This document shows, in pieces, positions 20,119-29,664 of a stretch of 64,000 bases of DNA. Source of the stretch: Formosa sp. Hel3_A1_48 (GTDB lineage Bacteria > Bacteroidota > Bacteroidia > Flavobacteriales > Flavobacteriaceae); the NCBI RefSeq assembly GCF_001735715.1, contig NZ_CP017259.1, forward strand, positions 1,609,501 through 1,673,500, read 5' to 3'. Numbering within the stretch: position 1 is the first letter of the stretch; every line of letters begins with the position of its first letter. The position numbers and the translations under genes are program-made. The notes beneath the pieces were generated by a model that had not been told where the DNA came from, ran no database searches, and saw nothing but the letters and a program-made list of their open reading frames with translations.

Positions 20119-22032
20119 TTATTTAATCATATCGTAACTTCTTTTAATGAAGTTAGTTAACGCCTCTCCCTTAAGAAGTCCTTGTGAGAGTTGAGCTAAA
20201 TCTAAGCTCTGATTAATTAAACGTTCACGTTTTTTTGCAGTTTTTGTATTAAGAATTTCATTGACTAAGTCAGCGTTGGTATTCACTACAAGGTTATACA
20301 TTTCTGGCATATTACCCATGCCAAACATTCCTGCACTGCCCCCAGTTTGCTGCATTTCTTTCATACGGCGCATGAATTCTGGTTGTGTGATTATAAATGG
20401 CGCAGCATTGCTGTCCATAGCTTCTAATTGAACAATGAATTTTTCTGAAGAAATAACAGCTTTAAGTTGTTCATCTAGTTTTGTTTTTTCTTCATCGCTA
20501 AGTTTAGAAATTGTGTGTTCTTCTTTCTGAATCAATTTATCTACATGGTCTGAATCAACTCGAACAAATGAAATCTTTTCTTTACTGCCCTCCAATTTTT
20601 GAATCAAATGTGATACAATTGGTGAATCTAATAACAGAACTTCATATTCTTTTGCTTTGGCTGCTTCTATATAGCTGTGTTGTTCTTCAGCGTTAGATGC
20701 ATACAATATGACTAGTTTATCATCTTTGTCTGTTTGTTTTGCTTTAATTTTGTTGTACAGCTCTTCATAGGTATAATATGTTCCGTCAACAGTAGGGTAC
20801 AATGCAAATGCTTCTGATTTTTCGAAGAACTTTTCTTCAGAAAGCATGCCGTACTCAATTACGATTTTAATATCGTTCCATTTAGCCTCAAAATCTTCCC
20901 TATTATTATTAAATAAGGATTTTAATTTATCAGCGACTTTTTTTGTTATGTAGGAAGATATTTTTTTAACAGCACCATCAGCTTGAAGGTACGAACGCGA
21001 CACATTCAAGGGAATGTCTGGCGAGTCAATAACTCCACGTAGCATTGTCAAGAATTCAGGAACTATCCCTTCCACATTGTCAGTAACGAAAACTTGATTT
21101 TGATACAGTTGAATGCGGTCTTTCTGGATATTCATGTCATTTGACATCTTTGGGAAATATAATATTCCTGTCAAATTGAAGGGGTAGTCAACATTCAAGT
21201 GAATGTTGAAAAGCGGCTCTTCAAACTGCATCGGATACAGCTCACGATAAAAACCTTTATAATCTTCGTCTTTTAGATCAGATGGTGTTTTGGTCCATGC
21301 TGGGCTTGGATTATTGATGATGTTGTCAACTGTAATCTGACGGTGTGGCTCGGTAATCTCTTTGCCGTCTTTGTCAGTTGTTGTTTTTGGTTTATGTTCT
21401 GGATCATTTATTTCTTTTGTGCCAAATTTGATAGGTATAGGCATAAACTTGTTGTACTTGTTTAACAACTCAGTAATCCTTTTTTCTTCTAAAAATTCTG
21501 TCGAGTCTTCTGCGATGTGCAGAATAATTTCGGTACCACGCTCTTTTTTATCTGATTTTTCTAAGCTATACTCCGGGCTTCCGTCGCATAACCAGTGAGC
21601 TGCCGGTTCGTTTTTGTACGATTTAGTAATAATTTCTACTTTTTCAGCGACCATGAATGCAGAGTAAAAACCAAGACCAAAATGTCCAATAATACCAGCA
21701 TCTTCAACTTTGTCTTTGTATTTGTCTAAAAACTCTTCTGCACCTGAAAAAGCGACCTCATTGATGTATTTTTGAACCTCGTCTGCTGTCATTCCAATTC
21801 CTTGATCAATCAAGTGAAGTTTTTTGCCCTCTTTGTCAATTTTAACTTCAATTTTTGGGGTGCCATATTCTACTTTTGCCTCTCCAATATTGGTTAAGTG
21901 CTTTAGTTTTAACGTGGCGTCTGTTGCATTACTGATCAATTCGCGTAAAAAGATTTCGTGATCACTATACAGAAATTTTTTAATTAGCGGAAAAATATTA
22001 TCAACGGATACATTTATTGTTCCTTTACTCAT
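20119..22032 (-). CDS. htpG: Molecular chaperone HtpG (bacterial Hsp90)
   Basis: ATP-dependent cytosolic chaperone. I start it at the ATG complementary to 22030-22032 (MSKGTINVSVDNIFPLI), 637 residues; the frame is open 72 bases further upstream but that extension is unlike the family. GHKL ATPase motifs are present: ELISNATDAT (the Glu and Asn of the Bergerat fold), IGMTADEV, and GHFGLGFYSAFMV. The middle-domain arginine is in PLNVSRSYLQ. A Gly/Met-rich stretch (GGSAGMFGMGNMP) interrupts the C-terminal domain, as I would expect for Bacteroidota. It is divergent from fabH; 125 bases lie between the two ATGs. A strong terminator follows. Confidence 0.97.
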   Translation of the reverse strand: MSKGTINVSVDNIFPLIKKFLYSDHEIFLRELISNATDATLKLKHLTNIGEAKVEYGTPKIEVKIDKEGKKLHLIDQGIGMTADEVQKYINEVAFSGAEEFLDKYKDKVEDAGIIGHFGLGFYSAFMVAEKVEIITKSYKNEPAAHWLCDGSPEYSLEKSDKKERGTEIILHIAEDSTEFLEEKRITELLNKYNKFMPIPIKFGTKEINDPEHKPKTTTDKDGKEITEPHRQITVDNIINNPSPAWTKTPSDLKDEDYKGFYRELYPMQFEEPLFNIHLNVDYPFNLTGILYFPKMSNDMNIQKDRIQLYQNQVFVTDNVEGIVPEFLTMLRGVIDSPDIPLNVSRSYLQADGAVKKISSYITKKVADKLKSLFNNNREDFEAKWNDIKIVIEYGMLSEEKFFEKSEAFALYPTVDGTYYTYEELYNKIKAKQTDKDDKLVILYASNAEEQHSYIEAAKAKEYEVLLLDSPIVSHLIQKLEGSKEKISFVRVDSDHVDKLIQKEEHTISKLSDEEKTKLDEQLKAVISSEKFIVQLEAMDSNAAPFIITQPEFMRRMKEMQQTGGSAGMFGMGNMPEMYNLVVNTNADLVNEILNTKTAKKRERLINQSLDLAQLSQGLLKGEALTNFIKRSYDMIK

Positions 22033-22157
22033 GGTATTTTTTGTTTTTGAATTAATAGTGTTAAAATTATGACAAAAAGGATACCATTCTGTATAATGTG
22101 ACAAACTGGCATTATATAAAGTTTATATTTGTAGAGCAATCACAACAAAACATCTGT

Positions 22158-23168
22158 ATGTACAATTCAAAAATATTAGGAATGGGTCATTACGTTCCAG
22201 AAAACGTTGTAACGAATGACGACTTGTCACAGCTTATGGATACAAATGATCAGTGGATTCAAGAGCGGACAGGTATTAGACAGCGTAGATGGGCTGTCAA
22301 GGGCGATGGAGACACTACTTTTAGTATGGGTTTGAAGGCTGCTAAAAATGCAATTCGAAACTCCGGAATCGATAAACAGGATATTGATTTTATTGTATTC
22401 GCTACACTCAGCCCAGACTACTACTTCCCGGGTCCCGGTGTTCAAGTTCAAGAAGCCCTTGAAATTGATACTGTTGGTGCTTTGGATGTCCGTAATCAAT
22501 GTTCAGGTTTTGTCTATGGAATTTCTGTTGCAGATCAATTTATTAAAACAGGCATGTACAAAAATATTTTGGTCATCGGCAGCGAATTACAATCCCGTGG
22601 TATTGATGTATCTACCAGGGGAAGAAGTATTTCTGTTATTTTTGGTGATGGTGCTGGTGCTGCCGTTCTTACACGAGAGGAGGATACCACCAAAGGAATT
22701 TTATCGTCTCACTTGCATTCTGAAGGTAAGCATGCCCTAGAACTTGCTGCAGAAGCACCGGGAATGGGGAAGCGTTGGGTGACAGAAATTATTGCTGATA
22801 ATGACCCTGAAGATATGAGCTACAGGCCTTATATGAATGGCCAATTTGTTTTCAAAAACGCTATAAGAAGATTTAGTGAAGTTATCAATGAAGGTCTTGA
22901 AGTTAATAAACTCAATGTTTCGGATATCAGTATGTTAATTCCTCATCAAGCTAATTTGCGTATTTCCCAATACATTCAAAAAAAGTTTCAACTTTCAGAT
23001 GAACAGGTATTTAATAATATTCAAAATTATGGAAATACTACAGCTGCATCCATTCCTATTGCGCTGAGTGAAGCTTGTGAACAAGGGAAAATTAAATCTG
23101 GAGACACAGTTGTACTGGCTGCTTTTGGTAGTGGTTTTACGTGGGGTAGTGTGATAATTAAATGGTAG
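22158..23168 (+). CDS. 3-oxoacyl-[acyl-carrier-protein] synthase III-like ketosynthase
   Basis: 336 residues from the ATG at 22158 (MYNSKILGMGHYVPENVVTN). An upstream in-frame ATG at 22098 is rejected because a TATATTTG box (22124-22131) lies inside that extension and FabH proteins begin at the chosen site. The catalytic triad is C115 (RNQCSGFVYG), H263 (IPHQANLRI) and N293 (NYGNTTAAS). FabH condenses acetyl-CoA or another acyl-CoA with malonyl-ACP to start fatty-acid synthesis. Bacteroidota often carry several FabH paralogues and this one is not in a fab cluster, so the acyl primer and even the pathway are uncertain. It overlaps the next gene by 7 bases. Confidence 0.88.
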   Translation: MYNSKILGMGHYVPENVVTNDDLSQLMDTNDQWIQERTGIRQRRWAVKGDGDTTFSMGLKAAKNAIRNSGIDKQDIDFIVFATLSPDYYFPGPGVQVQEALEIDTVGALDVRNQCSGFVYGISVADQFIKTGMYKNILVIGSELQSRGIDVSTRGRSISVIFGDGAGAAVLTREEDTTKGILSSHLHSEGKHALELAAEAPGMGKRWVTEIIADNDPEDMSYRPYMNGQFVFKNAIRRFSEVINEGLEVNKLNVSDISMLIPHQANLRISQYIQKKFQLSDEQVFNNIQNYGNTTAASIPIALSEACEQGKIKSGDTVVLAAFGSGFTWGSVIIKW

Positions 23169-23536
23169 ATTCCTACGAAACCTTAGTTTTTGGTGCTTCG
23201 CCCAATCCCGATCGATATGCCTACAAAGCTATTTTGATGCTTAGAAAGTTTGGTGTACCAGTTAAGGCTTTTGGCTTAAAGCAGGGTACTGTTGCTCAGG
23301 TAAAAATTGACACGAATTTGAAACCCTATAAAAATATTCACACAGTTACTCTTTATCTAAATCCAAAACGACAGTCCGTATACATCGATTATATTTTGAA
23401 TCTTAATCCAAAGCGGGTAATTTTTAATCCAGGAACAGAAAACCCAGCTTTTTTTAAAGTTTTAGATCAGCACAATATTTCATATGAAATGTCTTGCACT
23501 TTGGTTTTATTGTCTACGAATCAATACCAATCCTAG
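23162..23536 (+). CDS. CoA-binding (YccU-like) protein
   Basis: 124 residues with a Rossmann-like CoA_binding_2 fold: [18 protein letters not shown] at the N terminus (phosphate-binding loop), then [11 protein letters not shown], and the [13 protein letters not shown] segment. Relatives are small cytosolic proteins that bind CoA or a nucleotide; the physiological role is not known. It is translationally coupled to the FabH-like gene (ATGGTAG overlap), so a role in acyl-CoA metabolism is a reasonable inference. Its 3' end overlaps the convergent symporter gene by 30 bases. Confidence 0.82.
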   Translation: MVDSYETLVFGASPNPDRYAYKAILMLRKFGVPVKAFGLKQGTVAQVKIDTNLKPYKNIHTVTLYLNPKRQSVYIDYILNLNPKRVIFNPGTENPAFFKVLDQHNISYEMSCTLVLLSTNQYQS

Positions 23537-24964
23537 AAATGTAAGAAGCCCATTGATGGGGAGTAGTTCATAACCAATAACATAGCCACCGATTTGTTCT
23601 GCTGGAATTTGTCCTAAGCTATAAGAAATAGAAACAGACAATAACGCTACTAGCCAAACCCATTTATCTTTGATCTTATAATTTGTAAAAATTCCAAATG
23701 CAAAAAGACCAAGTAAAGGACCATAGGTATATGTGGCAGCCGTGAGAAGACTATTTATGACATTGGAATCTAGGATATGTTTAAAAGCTATAATAACAAA
23801 AATCAAAAGTACACTCATTCCTATGTGAGTTTGTTTTCGAATGCGTTTTTTGTCAGTATCTGAATGTTTGTTGAGGTCTAAAATATCGACACAAAAAGAA
23901 GTTGTAAGCGATGTGAGAGCACTATCGGCACTGCTGTAAGCCGCTGCGATAAGTCCTAAAATAAAAACTGAAGCTAAAGTCATTCCTAATCCAGTATTAA
24001 GTGCAATTTCAGGAAAAAGTAAATCGGTCTTAGGATCTCCATCCATCAGAGGTAATGCAATGTCAAACCGCTCTGCATAAATGAATAACAAAGCTCCCAA
24101 AAGTAAAAACAAGAATGTTACTAGTGTTAGTACAATACTAAACCAGAGCATATTTTTTTGTGCATCTCTTAGCGATTTACAGGTCAGGTTTTTCTGCATC
24201 ATATCTTGATCTAATCCTGTCATACAAATGGTGATAAACATGCCTCCAAAAAACGACTTTAAGAAATGATCTCTTGTCAAAATAGAGTTTGTTCTAAAGA
24301 TTGAGCTGTATTGATTCAATTCTTCAGAAACTAAAAATTCTGAAAAACTCCACCCTAACTCATTTGTGATAAAATAAATAGAAAGTACCACAGCACAAAC
24401 CATAAAAAGTGTTTGTAGTGTGTCGGTCCAAACAATGGTTTTGATGCCCCCTTTGTTAGTGTAAATCCAGATGAGTAGTATTGATAAAATGACCGTGACT
24501 TCAAAAGGAATATTCCATTGTTCAAAGACAAATTGTTGCAATACAATTGCCATAAGATACATTCGAAAAGCAGCCCCTAAAACCCTAGAAATAAAAAAGA
24601 AAAACGCACCAGTTTTGTGGCTAATACGGCCAAATCGCTGTTGTAGGTATTCGTAAATTGAAGTTAGATTTAATTTGTAATAAATAGGCAACAGCATAAA
24701 AGCAACCACAACATAGCCCGCAACATATCCCAAGCACACTTGAAAATAGCTAAACTCTGAACTTTGAACCCAACCTGGGACAGAAATAAATGTCACACCA
24801 GATAGAGAGGCACCTATCATGCCGAACGCTACCAAATACCAAGGAGATTGCTTACCGGCTTTAAAAAAATCTGTATTACTGTCATTTTTTCCTGTTAATC
24901 GTGCAATTACGACTAGAAACACAAAATAAACAAAAGTGATCAGTAGAATGTGTTGTCCTTTCAA
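23507..24964 (-). CDS. Sodium:solute symporter family transporter
   Basis: 485 residues with about thirteen hydrophobic helices. SSS-family features are the conserved [20 protein letters not shown] region in helices 1-2 (with the GASLSGVTF motif), and [19 protein letters not shown], which carries the second sodium site serines. The start is a TTG codon (complement of 24962-24964, MKGQHILL); no ATG gives a plausible N terminus. The substrate (sugar, sialic acid, proline and so on) cannot be read from sequence alone. There are no same-strand neighbours within 1 kb. Confidence 0.9.
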   Translation of the reverse strand: MKGQHILLITFVYFVFLVVIARLTGKNDSNTDFFKAGKQSPWYLVAFGMIGASLSGVTFISVPGWVQSSEFSYFQVCLGYVAGYVVVAFMLLPIYYKLNLTSIYEYLQQRFGRISHKTGAFFFFISRVLGAAFRMYLMAIVLQQFVFEQWNIPFEVTVILSILLIWIYTNKGGIKTIVWTDTLQTLFMVCAVVLSIYFITNELGWSFSEFLVSEELNQYSSIFRTNSILTRDHFLKSFFGGMFITICMTGLDQDMMQKNLTCKSLRDAQKNMLWFSIVLTLVTFLFLLLGALLFIYAERFDIALPLMDGDPKTDLLFPEIALNTGLGMTLASVFILGLIAAAYSSADSALTSLTTSFCVDILDLNKHSDTDKKRIRKQTHIGMSVLLIFVIIAFKHILDSNVINSLLTAATYTYGPLLGLFAFGIFTNYKIKDKWVWLVALLSVSISYSLGQIPAEQIGGYVIGYELLPINGLLTFLGLVLIRRQ

Positions 24965-25126
24965 CTTAATAAATTTATATTTGTGGTACTCAAATACACC
25001 ACAAGACTTGGTAAATTTATAATTTTATAAAATAACCTAAAGCTAAATTACAGGATATTTTACTCCTTTTCCTTTAACCCACACTAATATGGTATTTGGA
25101 CCGTTCTATAAAGTATAATATAAAAT

Positions 25127-25744
25127 ATGGAATTTTCATCGAAGTTGTTGCAGAATGCTGTTAATGAAGTAGCGCAATTACCTGGTATAGGTCGTCGTAC
25201 CGCACTTCGGCTTGTACTGCATTTATTACGTCAACCAGAGCACCAGACGAGTCAGCTCACTAATGCACTAAACGTGATGAGATCGTCTATAAATTTTTGC
25301 GCACAATGCCATAATATTTCAGACAACCTACTTTGTGAGATTTGTGCAAATCCCACTAGGAATCAACAAACCATCTGTGTAGTAGAAGACATAAGAGATG
25401 TTTTGGCTATTGAAAGTACAGGGAGTTTTAGAGGAATTTATCATGTTTTGGGAGGTAAAATTTCTCCAATGGATGGAATAGGACCATCAGACTTGAATAT
25501 TCAAAGCTTGGTTGATAAAGTTCAAACAGGAAAAGTAAATGAATTGATTTTTGCTTTGAGTTCTACAATGGAGGGTGATACCACAAACTTTTATATATAC
25601 AAACAGATTCAAGGAGCTAATATTACCCTGTCTACAATTGCTAGAGGTATTTCAGTTGGTGATGAATTAGAATATGCAGATGAAGTTACGCTGGGCCGTA
25701 GCATAACCAATAGAGTGCCATTTGAATCCTCAATAAAACCTTAA
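25127..25744 (+). CDS. recR: Recombination mediator protein RecR
   Basis: With RecO and RecF loads RecA onto single-stranded gaps during recombinational repair. The 205-residue product shows the helix-hairpin-helix ([13 protein letters not shown]), a four-cysteine zinc finger ([16 protein letters not shown]), and a Toprim domain ([17 protein letters not shown], then [15 protein letters not shown]). Length is as expected (about 200). The glycosyltransferase gene starts 4 bases after the stop, so it may be on the same transcript. No good promoter pair is visible upstream. Confidence 0.97.
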   Translation: MEFSSKLLQNAVNEVAQLPGIGRRTALRLVLHLLRQPEHQTSQLTNALNVMRSSINFCAQCHNISDNLLCEICANPTRNQQTICVVEDIRDVLAIESTGSFRGIYHVLGGKISPMDGIGPSDLNIQSLVDKVQTGKVNELIFALSSTMEGDTTNFYIYKQIQGANITLSTIARGISVGDELEYADEVTLGRSITNRVPFESSIKP

Positions 25745-25748
25745 CCAT

Positions 25749-26870
25749 TTGAAATTATCAGTTGTCATTCTTAATTATAATGTACGCTACTTTCTGGAGC
25801 TCTGCTTAAGAAGTGTCCAAGCTTCGTTAGATGGAATCAATTCTGAAATTATTGTGATAGATAATGACTCGACTGATGAGAGTTGTACAATGGTTAAAAA
25901 CAAATTTCCAAATGTACGTCTAATTGAAAATAAACAAAATGTAGGCTTTTCAAAAGCTAACAACCAGGCTGTTCTGCAGGCTAAAGGAGAGTATGTTTGT
26001 ATTTTAAATCCTGATGTAGTTCTGACTGAAAACACATTGAAGAATTTACTCAATTTTTCAGAATCCAAATCCAATGTTGGGTTAGTTGGTTGCAGGCTTA
26101 TTGATGGCTCTGGTTTATTTTTGCCAGAAAGCAAAAGAAATTTTCCTAAAATCTCTATTTCCATACAGAAATTTATTGGAATTGGAACAAAATATTATGC
26201 CAATCAAATCGCGGAGTTAGATTCCAAGCCTGTAGATGTAATTCCTGGAGCATTGATGTTTTTAAGACGATCATTGTACAATGAGTTGTGTGGCTTTGAT
26301 GAGGATTTTTTCATGTACGGAGAAGATATAGACTTGTCTTACAGAGTGCAAAAGCTTGGTTATTTGAATTATTATCTTGGGAACACAACAGTGATCCATT
26401 TTAAAGGGGAAAGTACGGCTAAAAGTAAAATACAGTCTCAGCGTTTTTACAATGCAATGAGGTTATTTTACAAAAAACATTTCAATACCAATATTTTCAC
26501 GAGTGCTCTAATCTCAATTACAGCTACTTTAGCACCTTATTTTTCAAATCCAAAGCAGCCTAAAAAGCGTATTCCAAAAAAAGTTGCATTTATAAAACCT
26601 TTTTCAAATCAGAAATGGCTAAATATCAAAGAATCTATCGCCATAAGTGCTGATTACGCCTTGTCGCCAACCTCTCATTACGATATTATTTTTGACACTG
26701 AATGTGTTAGTTTTGAATATGTTATAAGTCAAATCGATTCAAGCGAAAATAAATTCATATCTTACAAAATACGTCCAATCAAAACAAACTATTTTGTTGG
26801 TAGCGATTCCTCAAAACAGCGTGGTGAGGTGATTCATTTCGACGAATTTGAAAGTGTCATCTACTTTTAA
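25749..26870 (+). CDS. Family 2 glycosyltransferase
   Basis: 373 residues, TTG start (MKLSVVILNYNVRYF, which matches GT2 N termini exactly). GT-A motifs: IIVIDNDSTD, the NVGFSKANNQA segment, LNPDV in the DxD position, and the acceptor region GFDEDFFMYGEDIDLSYR. Relatives are rhamnosyl- or galactofuranosyl-type transferases in polysaccharide or glycolipid assembly. A hydrophobic stretch around residues 245-260 may be a membrane-association helix. The last 110 residues are not GT2-like and I do not recognise them. It sits in no glycan cluster; it follows recR by 4 bases. Confidence 0.85.
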   Translation: MKLSVVILNYNVRYFLELCLRSVQASLDGINSEIIVIDNDSTDESCTMVKNKFPNVRLIENKQNVGFSKANNQAVLQAKGEYVCILNPDVVLTENTLKNLLNFSESKSNVGLVGCRLIDGSGLFLPESKRNFPKISISIQKFIGIGTKYYANQIAELDSKPVDVIPGALMFLRRSLYNELCGFDEDFFMYGEDIDLSYRVQKLGYLNYYLGNTTVIHFKGESTAKSKIQSQRFYNAMRLFYKKHFNTNIFTSALISITATLAPYFSNPKQPKKRIPKKVAFIKPFSNQKWLNIKESIAISADYALSPTSHYDIIFDTECVSFEYVISQIDSSENKFISYKIRPIKTNYFVGSDSSKQRGEVIHFDEFESVIYF

Positions 26871-26876
26871 AAACAA

Positions 26877-26907
26877 TTGATTTTCTCGCTAATTTTCGTT
26901 AATTTTG
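26877..26907 (+). promoter_or_regulatory. Promoter of the E2 gene
   Basis: TTG (26877-26879) and TAATTTTG (26900-26907) with a 20-base gap, which is ideal. The start would fall near 26912, giving a leader of about 29 bases. This probably drives the four tightly packed genes 26941-30906. Confidence 0.7.
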
Positions 26908-26940
26908 CACCACAAATGAAGACCCAAACAAACAATTATT

Positions 26941-28272
26941 ATGGCAAAATTTGAACTTAAATTACCCAAAATGGGCGAGAGTGTTGCTGAAGCTACTCTA
27001 AATACTTGGCTCAAAGAAATTGGGGACTATATTGAAGTTGATGAAGCTGTTGTTGAAATATCCACTGATAAAGTGGATAGTGATGTTCCAAGTGAAGTTA
27101 GTGGGATTCTTCTTGAGAAGAAGTTTGAGGTTGATGAGGTCGTCGAAGTCGGTCAAACGATAGCAATTATAGAAACAGAAGGTAAACATCAGCCCCAAAC
27201 CGCACAACATGAGGCTGAGAATTCTCATACACAAAACGATGAGGAAGAAATACAAGACAGCGCGTCAAGTGATGATATTTCGGAGGTTCAAGATACTGTT
27301 GCTGCTGCAAAGACCCTTGCGTCACCTTTAAGTTCAAATGATACAAGATTTTATTCTCCTCTAGTCAAAAATATTGCAAAGAAAGAAGGTATTACACAAA
27401 CGGAGTTGGACCAAATCCCGGGCAGTGGCAAAGGAGGTAGAGTAACCAAAAATGATATGATTAATTATCTAGATCATCGCACTAAAGCCGATACTCCTAG
27501 TGCTAGTTCTATACCCACAAACCCCTCCATATCAGCTCCAGTGGCTTCAACTGCTTCTAGTGGTGCAGATGAAATTATAGAAATGACACGCATGGGCAAA
27601 CTCATTTCTAAACACATGACAAACTCTGTGCAAACTTCAGCACATGTTCAGTCATTTATTGAAGTTGACGTCACTAAAGTTTGGAATTGGCGTGAGAAAA
27701 TCAAACTAAAGTTTCATGAAAATTTTGGTGAAAAAATTACATTTACCCCTATTTTTATGGAAGCTGTGGCCAAAGCGCTTACAATTCACCCCATGCTTAA
27801 TATTTCTGTCGATGGAGATCGTATTATAAAACACAAATCTATCAATCTTGGTATGGCTACCGCGCTAGCAGATGGTAATCTTATTGTTCCAGTAATTAAA
27901 AATGCCGATCAGTTGAACTTAATGGGTATGACCAAAAGAGTCAATGACTTGGCGTTTCGAGCACGAAACAACCAATTAAGTCCAGATGACATACAAGACG
28001 GCACATATACTGTTACTAATGTTGGTGGTTTTGGAAGTATCATGGGTACACCTATTATCAATCAGCCTCAAGTAGGTATTTTAGCTTTAGGTGCCATAAG
28101 AAAAGCACCAGCCGTTATCGAAACTAATGAAGGCGATTTTATTGGCATACGTAAAAAAATGTTTTTATCCCATTCATACGATCACAGAGTTGTTAATGGA
28201 GCCCTCGGTGGGCTATTTCTTAAAACAGTTAAAGAATTGTTGGAGTCTTGGGACGAAAACAGACAAGTTTAG
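26941..28272 (+). CDS. 2-oxo-acid dehydrogenase E2 (dihydrolipoamide acyltransferase)
   Basis: 443 residues in the order lipoyl domain (2-77, lipoyl lysine K44 in EISTDKVDSDV), an acidic/Ser-Thr linker, a peripheral subunit-binding domain (about 138-178, YSPLVKNIAKKEGI and GRVTKNDM), a second Ala/Ser/Pro linker and the catalytic acyltransferase domain (about 212-443). It is the core subunit of a branched-chain or other 2-oxo-acid dehydrogenase. The catalytic histidine is H415 in SYDHRVVNG, where position 419 is Asn (AAT) instead of the usual Asp of HxxxDG. No E1 or E3 gene is adjacent, so the complex identity is open. Downstream, the next gene starts 3 bases after the stop. Confidence 0.92.
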   Translation: MAKFELKLPKMGESVAEATLNTWLKEIGDYIEVDEAVVEISTDKVDSDVPSEVSGILLEKKFEVDEVVEVGQTIAIIETEGKHQPQTAQHEAENSHTQNDEEEIQDSASSDDISEVQDTVAAAKTLASPLSSNDTRFYSPLVKNIAKKEGITQTELDQIPGSGKGGRVTKNDMINYLDHRTKADTPSASSIPTNPSISAPVASTASSGADEIIEMTRMGKLISKHMTNSVQTSAHVQSFIEVDVTKVWNWREKIKLKFHENFGEKITFTPIFMEAVAKALTIHPMLNISVDGDRIIKHKSINLGMATALADGNLIVPVIKNADQLNLMGMTKRVNDLAFRARNNQLSPDDIQDGTYTVTNVGGFGSIMGTPIINQPQVGILALGAIRKAPAVIETNEGDFIGIRKKMFLSHSYDHRVVNGALGGLFLKTVKELLESWDENRQV

Positions 28273-28275
28273 CAT

Positions 28276-29052
28276 ATGCAATTGAATCTTAAAAAACCTA
28301 TTTGTTTCTTTGATTTAGAAACTACAGGAATCAGTATTACTTCCGATAGAATTGTTGAAATTTCAATTTTGAAAGTCTTCCCAGATGGAAAAGAAGAAAA
28401 GAAAACATGGTTGGTTAATCCTGAGATGCCAATTCCCCCTCAGGCTACAGCAGTACATGGTATAACCAACGAAAAAGTAGGTGACGCCCCCACATTTAAA
28501 ATGCTTGCTAAAGAGATTTATTCTTGGATTAAAGATGCTGATTTAGGAGGTTTTAATTCCAACCGTTTTGACATTCCAATTCTTGCCGAAGAAATGCTTC
28601 GCGCTGAAGTTGATTTCGATATGAAAAATACACAATCAGTAGATGTTCAAACAATTTTTCATAAAATGGAACAACGCACCCTCACAGCAGCCTACAAGTT
28701 TTATTGTGGTAAAGATCTACAAAATGCCCACAGCGCTGAGGCCGATACTATTGCAACGTATGAAGTGCTCAAAGCTCAATTGGATCGGTATGAAGATTTA
28801 GAAAACGATACTTCATATCTAGCACAATTCAGTACGCGTCAAAAGTTTGCCGATTTTGCAGGTTTCATAAAGTTCGATAAAGCAGGTGATGAATGTTTTG
28901 CATTTGGAAAACACAAAGGTCAAAAAGTGACTGAGATTTTAAATAAGGAGCCCGGATATTTTGGTTGGCTACTCAATGCAGACTTTCCATTATATACTAA
29001 AAAGGTTTTGACCGCCATTAAACTGCGGGCTTTTAATCAGAAACTGTCTTAG
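28276..29052 (+). CDS. DnaQ-like 3'-5' exonuclease with ExoX-type C-terminal domain
   Basis: 258 residues. The DEDDh exonuclease domain (about 8-175) shows FFDLETTGI (D13, E15), AVHGIT, GFNSNRFDIPIL and the final H-x-AEADT motif in NAHSAEADTIATYEV. A C-terminal segment (FGKHKGQKVTEI and PGYFGWLL) matches the short ExoX-like C-terminal domain. It probably trims or proofreads DNA ends, although RNase T-like activity cannot be excluded. Its ATG is 3 bases after the E2 stop, and its own stop directly abuts the next ATG, so it is within an operon whose members are functionally unrelated. Confidence 0.88.
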   Translation: MQLNLKKPICFFDLETTGISITSDRIVEISILKVFPDGKEEKKTWLVNPEMPIPPQATAVHGITNEKVGDAPTFKMLAKEIYSWIKDADLGGFNSNRFDIPILAEEMLRAEVDFDMKNTQSVDVQTIFHKMEQRTLTAAYKFYCGKDLQNAHSAEADTIATYEVLKAQLDRYEDLENDTSYLAQFSTRQKFADFAGFIKFDKAGDECFAFGKHKGQKVTEILNKEPGYFGWLLNADFPLYTKKVLTAIKLRAFNQKLS

Positions 29053-29664
29053 ATGAAACTGATTTGTATTGGTCGAAATTACATCAATCATATTAACGAG
29101 CTTAAAAATGAAAAGCCAAGTGATCCTGTCGTGTTTATCAAACCCGATACCGCTATTCTTTTAAAAAAACAACCTTTTTTCATCCCCGATTACTCCAAAA
29201 ACATACAACACGAAGTAGAAGTTATTGTGAAAATAAATAGGGTTGGAAAGTATATAGAAACTAAGTTTGCCCACAAGTATTACGATCATATTGGTTTGGG
29301 TATTGATTTTACCGCAAGGGATCTTCAGCAAAAACTTAAGGCCAGTGGTTTGCCTTGGGAAAAAGCTAAGGCTTTTGATGGATCTGCAGTCGTCGGGAAA
29401 TGGGCACCAAAATCCACATTCGAAAGCCTTGAAAATCTTTCATTTAGTCTTAAAAAAAATGACGTGGTAGTTCAATCTGGAAACACACAACAGATGCTTT
29501 GGGGTATTGATGCGGTTATTGCTTATGTCTCACAGTTTTTTACCCTCAAAATCGGAGATATTATTTTTACAGGTACACCAGCTGGTGTTGGTCAAGTGCA
29601 AGCTGGCGACATCCTTAAAGGATACATTGAAAATGAAGAGTTTTTCAATATTAAAGTCAAGTAA
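29053..29664 (+). CDS. Fumarylacetoacetate-hydrolase-family protein
   Basis: 203 residues, single FAH domain. Metal-binding acidic residues are in QHEVEVIVKINRVGK (two Glu) and GIDFTARDLQ (Asp), followed by LPWEKAKAFDGSAVVG and the C-terminal IIFTGTPAGVGQVQAGD. Members hydrolyse or decarboxylate beta-diketo acids (fumarylpyruvate, acylpyruvate, oxaloacetate), and the small bacterial type is often an acylpyruvase or oxaloacetate decarboxylase. Substrate not assignable here. Zero-base spacing on both sides (stop next to ATG) places it firmly in the operon. Confidence 0.9.
   Translation: MKLICIGRNYINHINELKNEKPSDPVVFIKPDTAILLKKQPFFIPDYSKNIQHEVEVIVKINRVGKYIETKFAHKYYDHIGLGIDFTARDLQQKLKASGLPWEKAKAFDGSAVVGKWAPKSTFESLENLSFSLKKNDVVVQSGNTQQMLWGIDAVIAYVSQFFTLKIGDIIFTGTPAGVGQVQAGDILKGYIENEEFFNIKVK

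Noticed and set aside
22033-22104. Upstream extension of htpG
   Set aside because: HtpG proteins begin near MSKGTI; the longer N terminus has no family support.
22098-22157. Upstream extension of the FabH-like gene
   Set aside because: The extra 20 residues are unlike the family, and a TATATTTG promoter box lies inside them.
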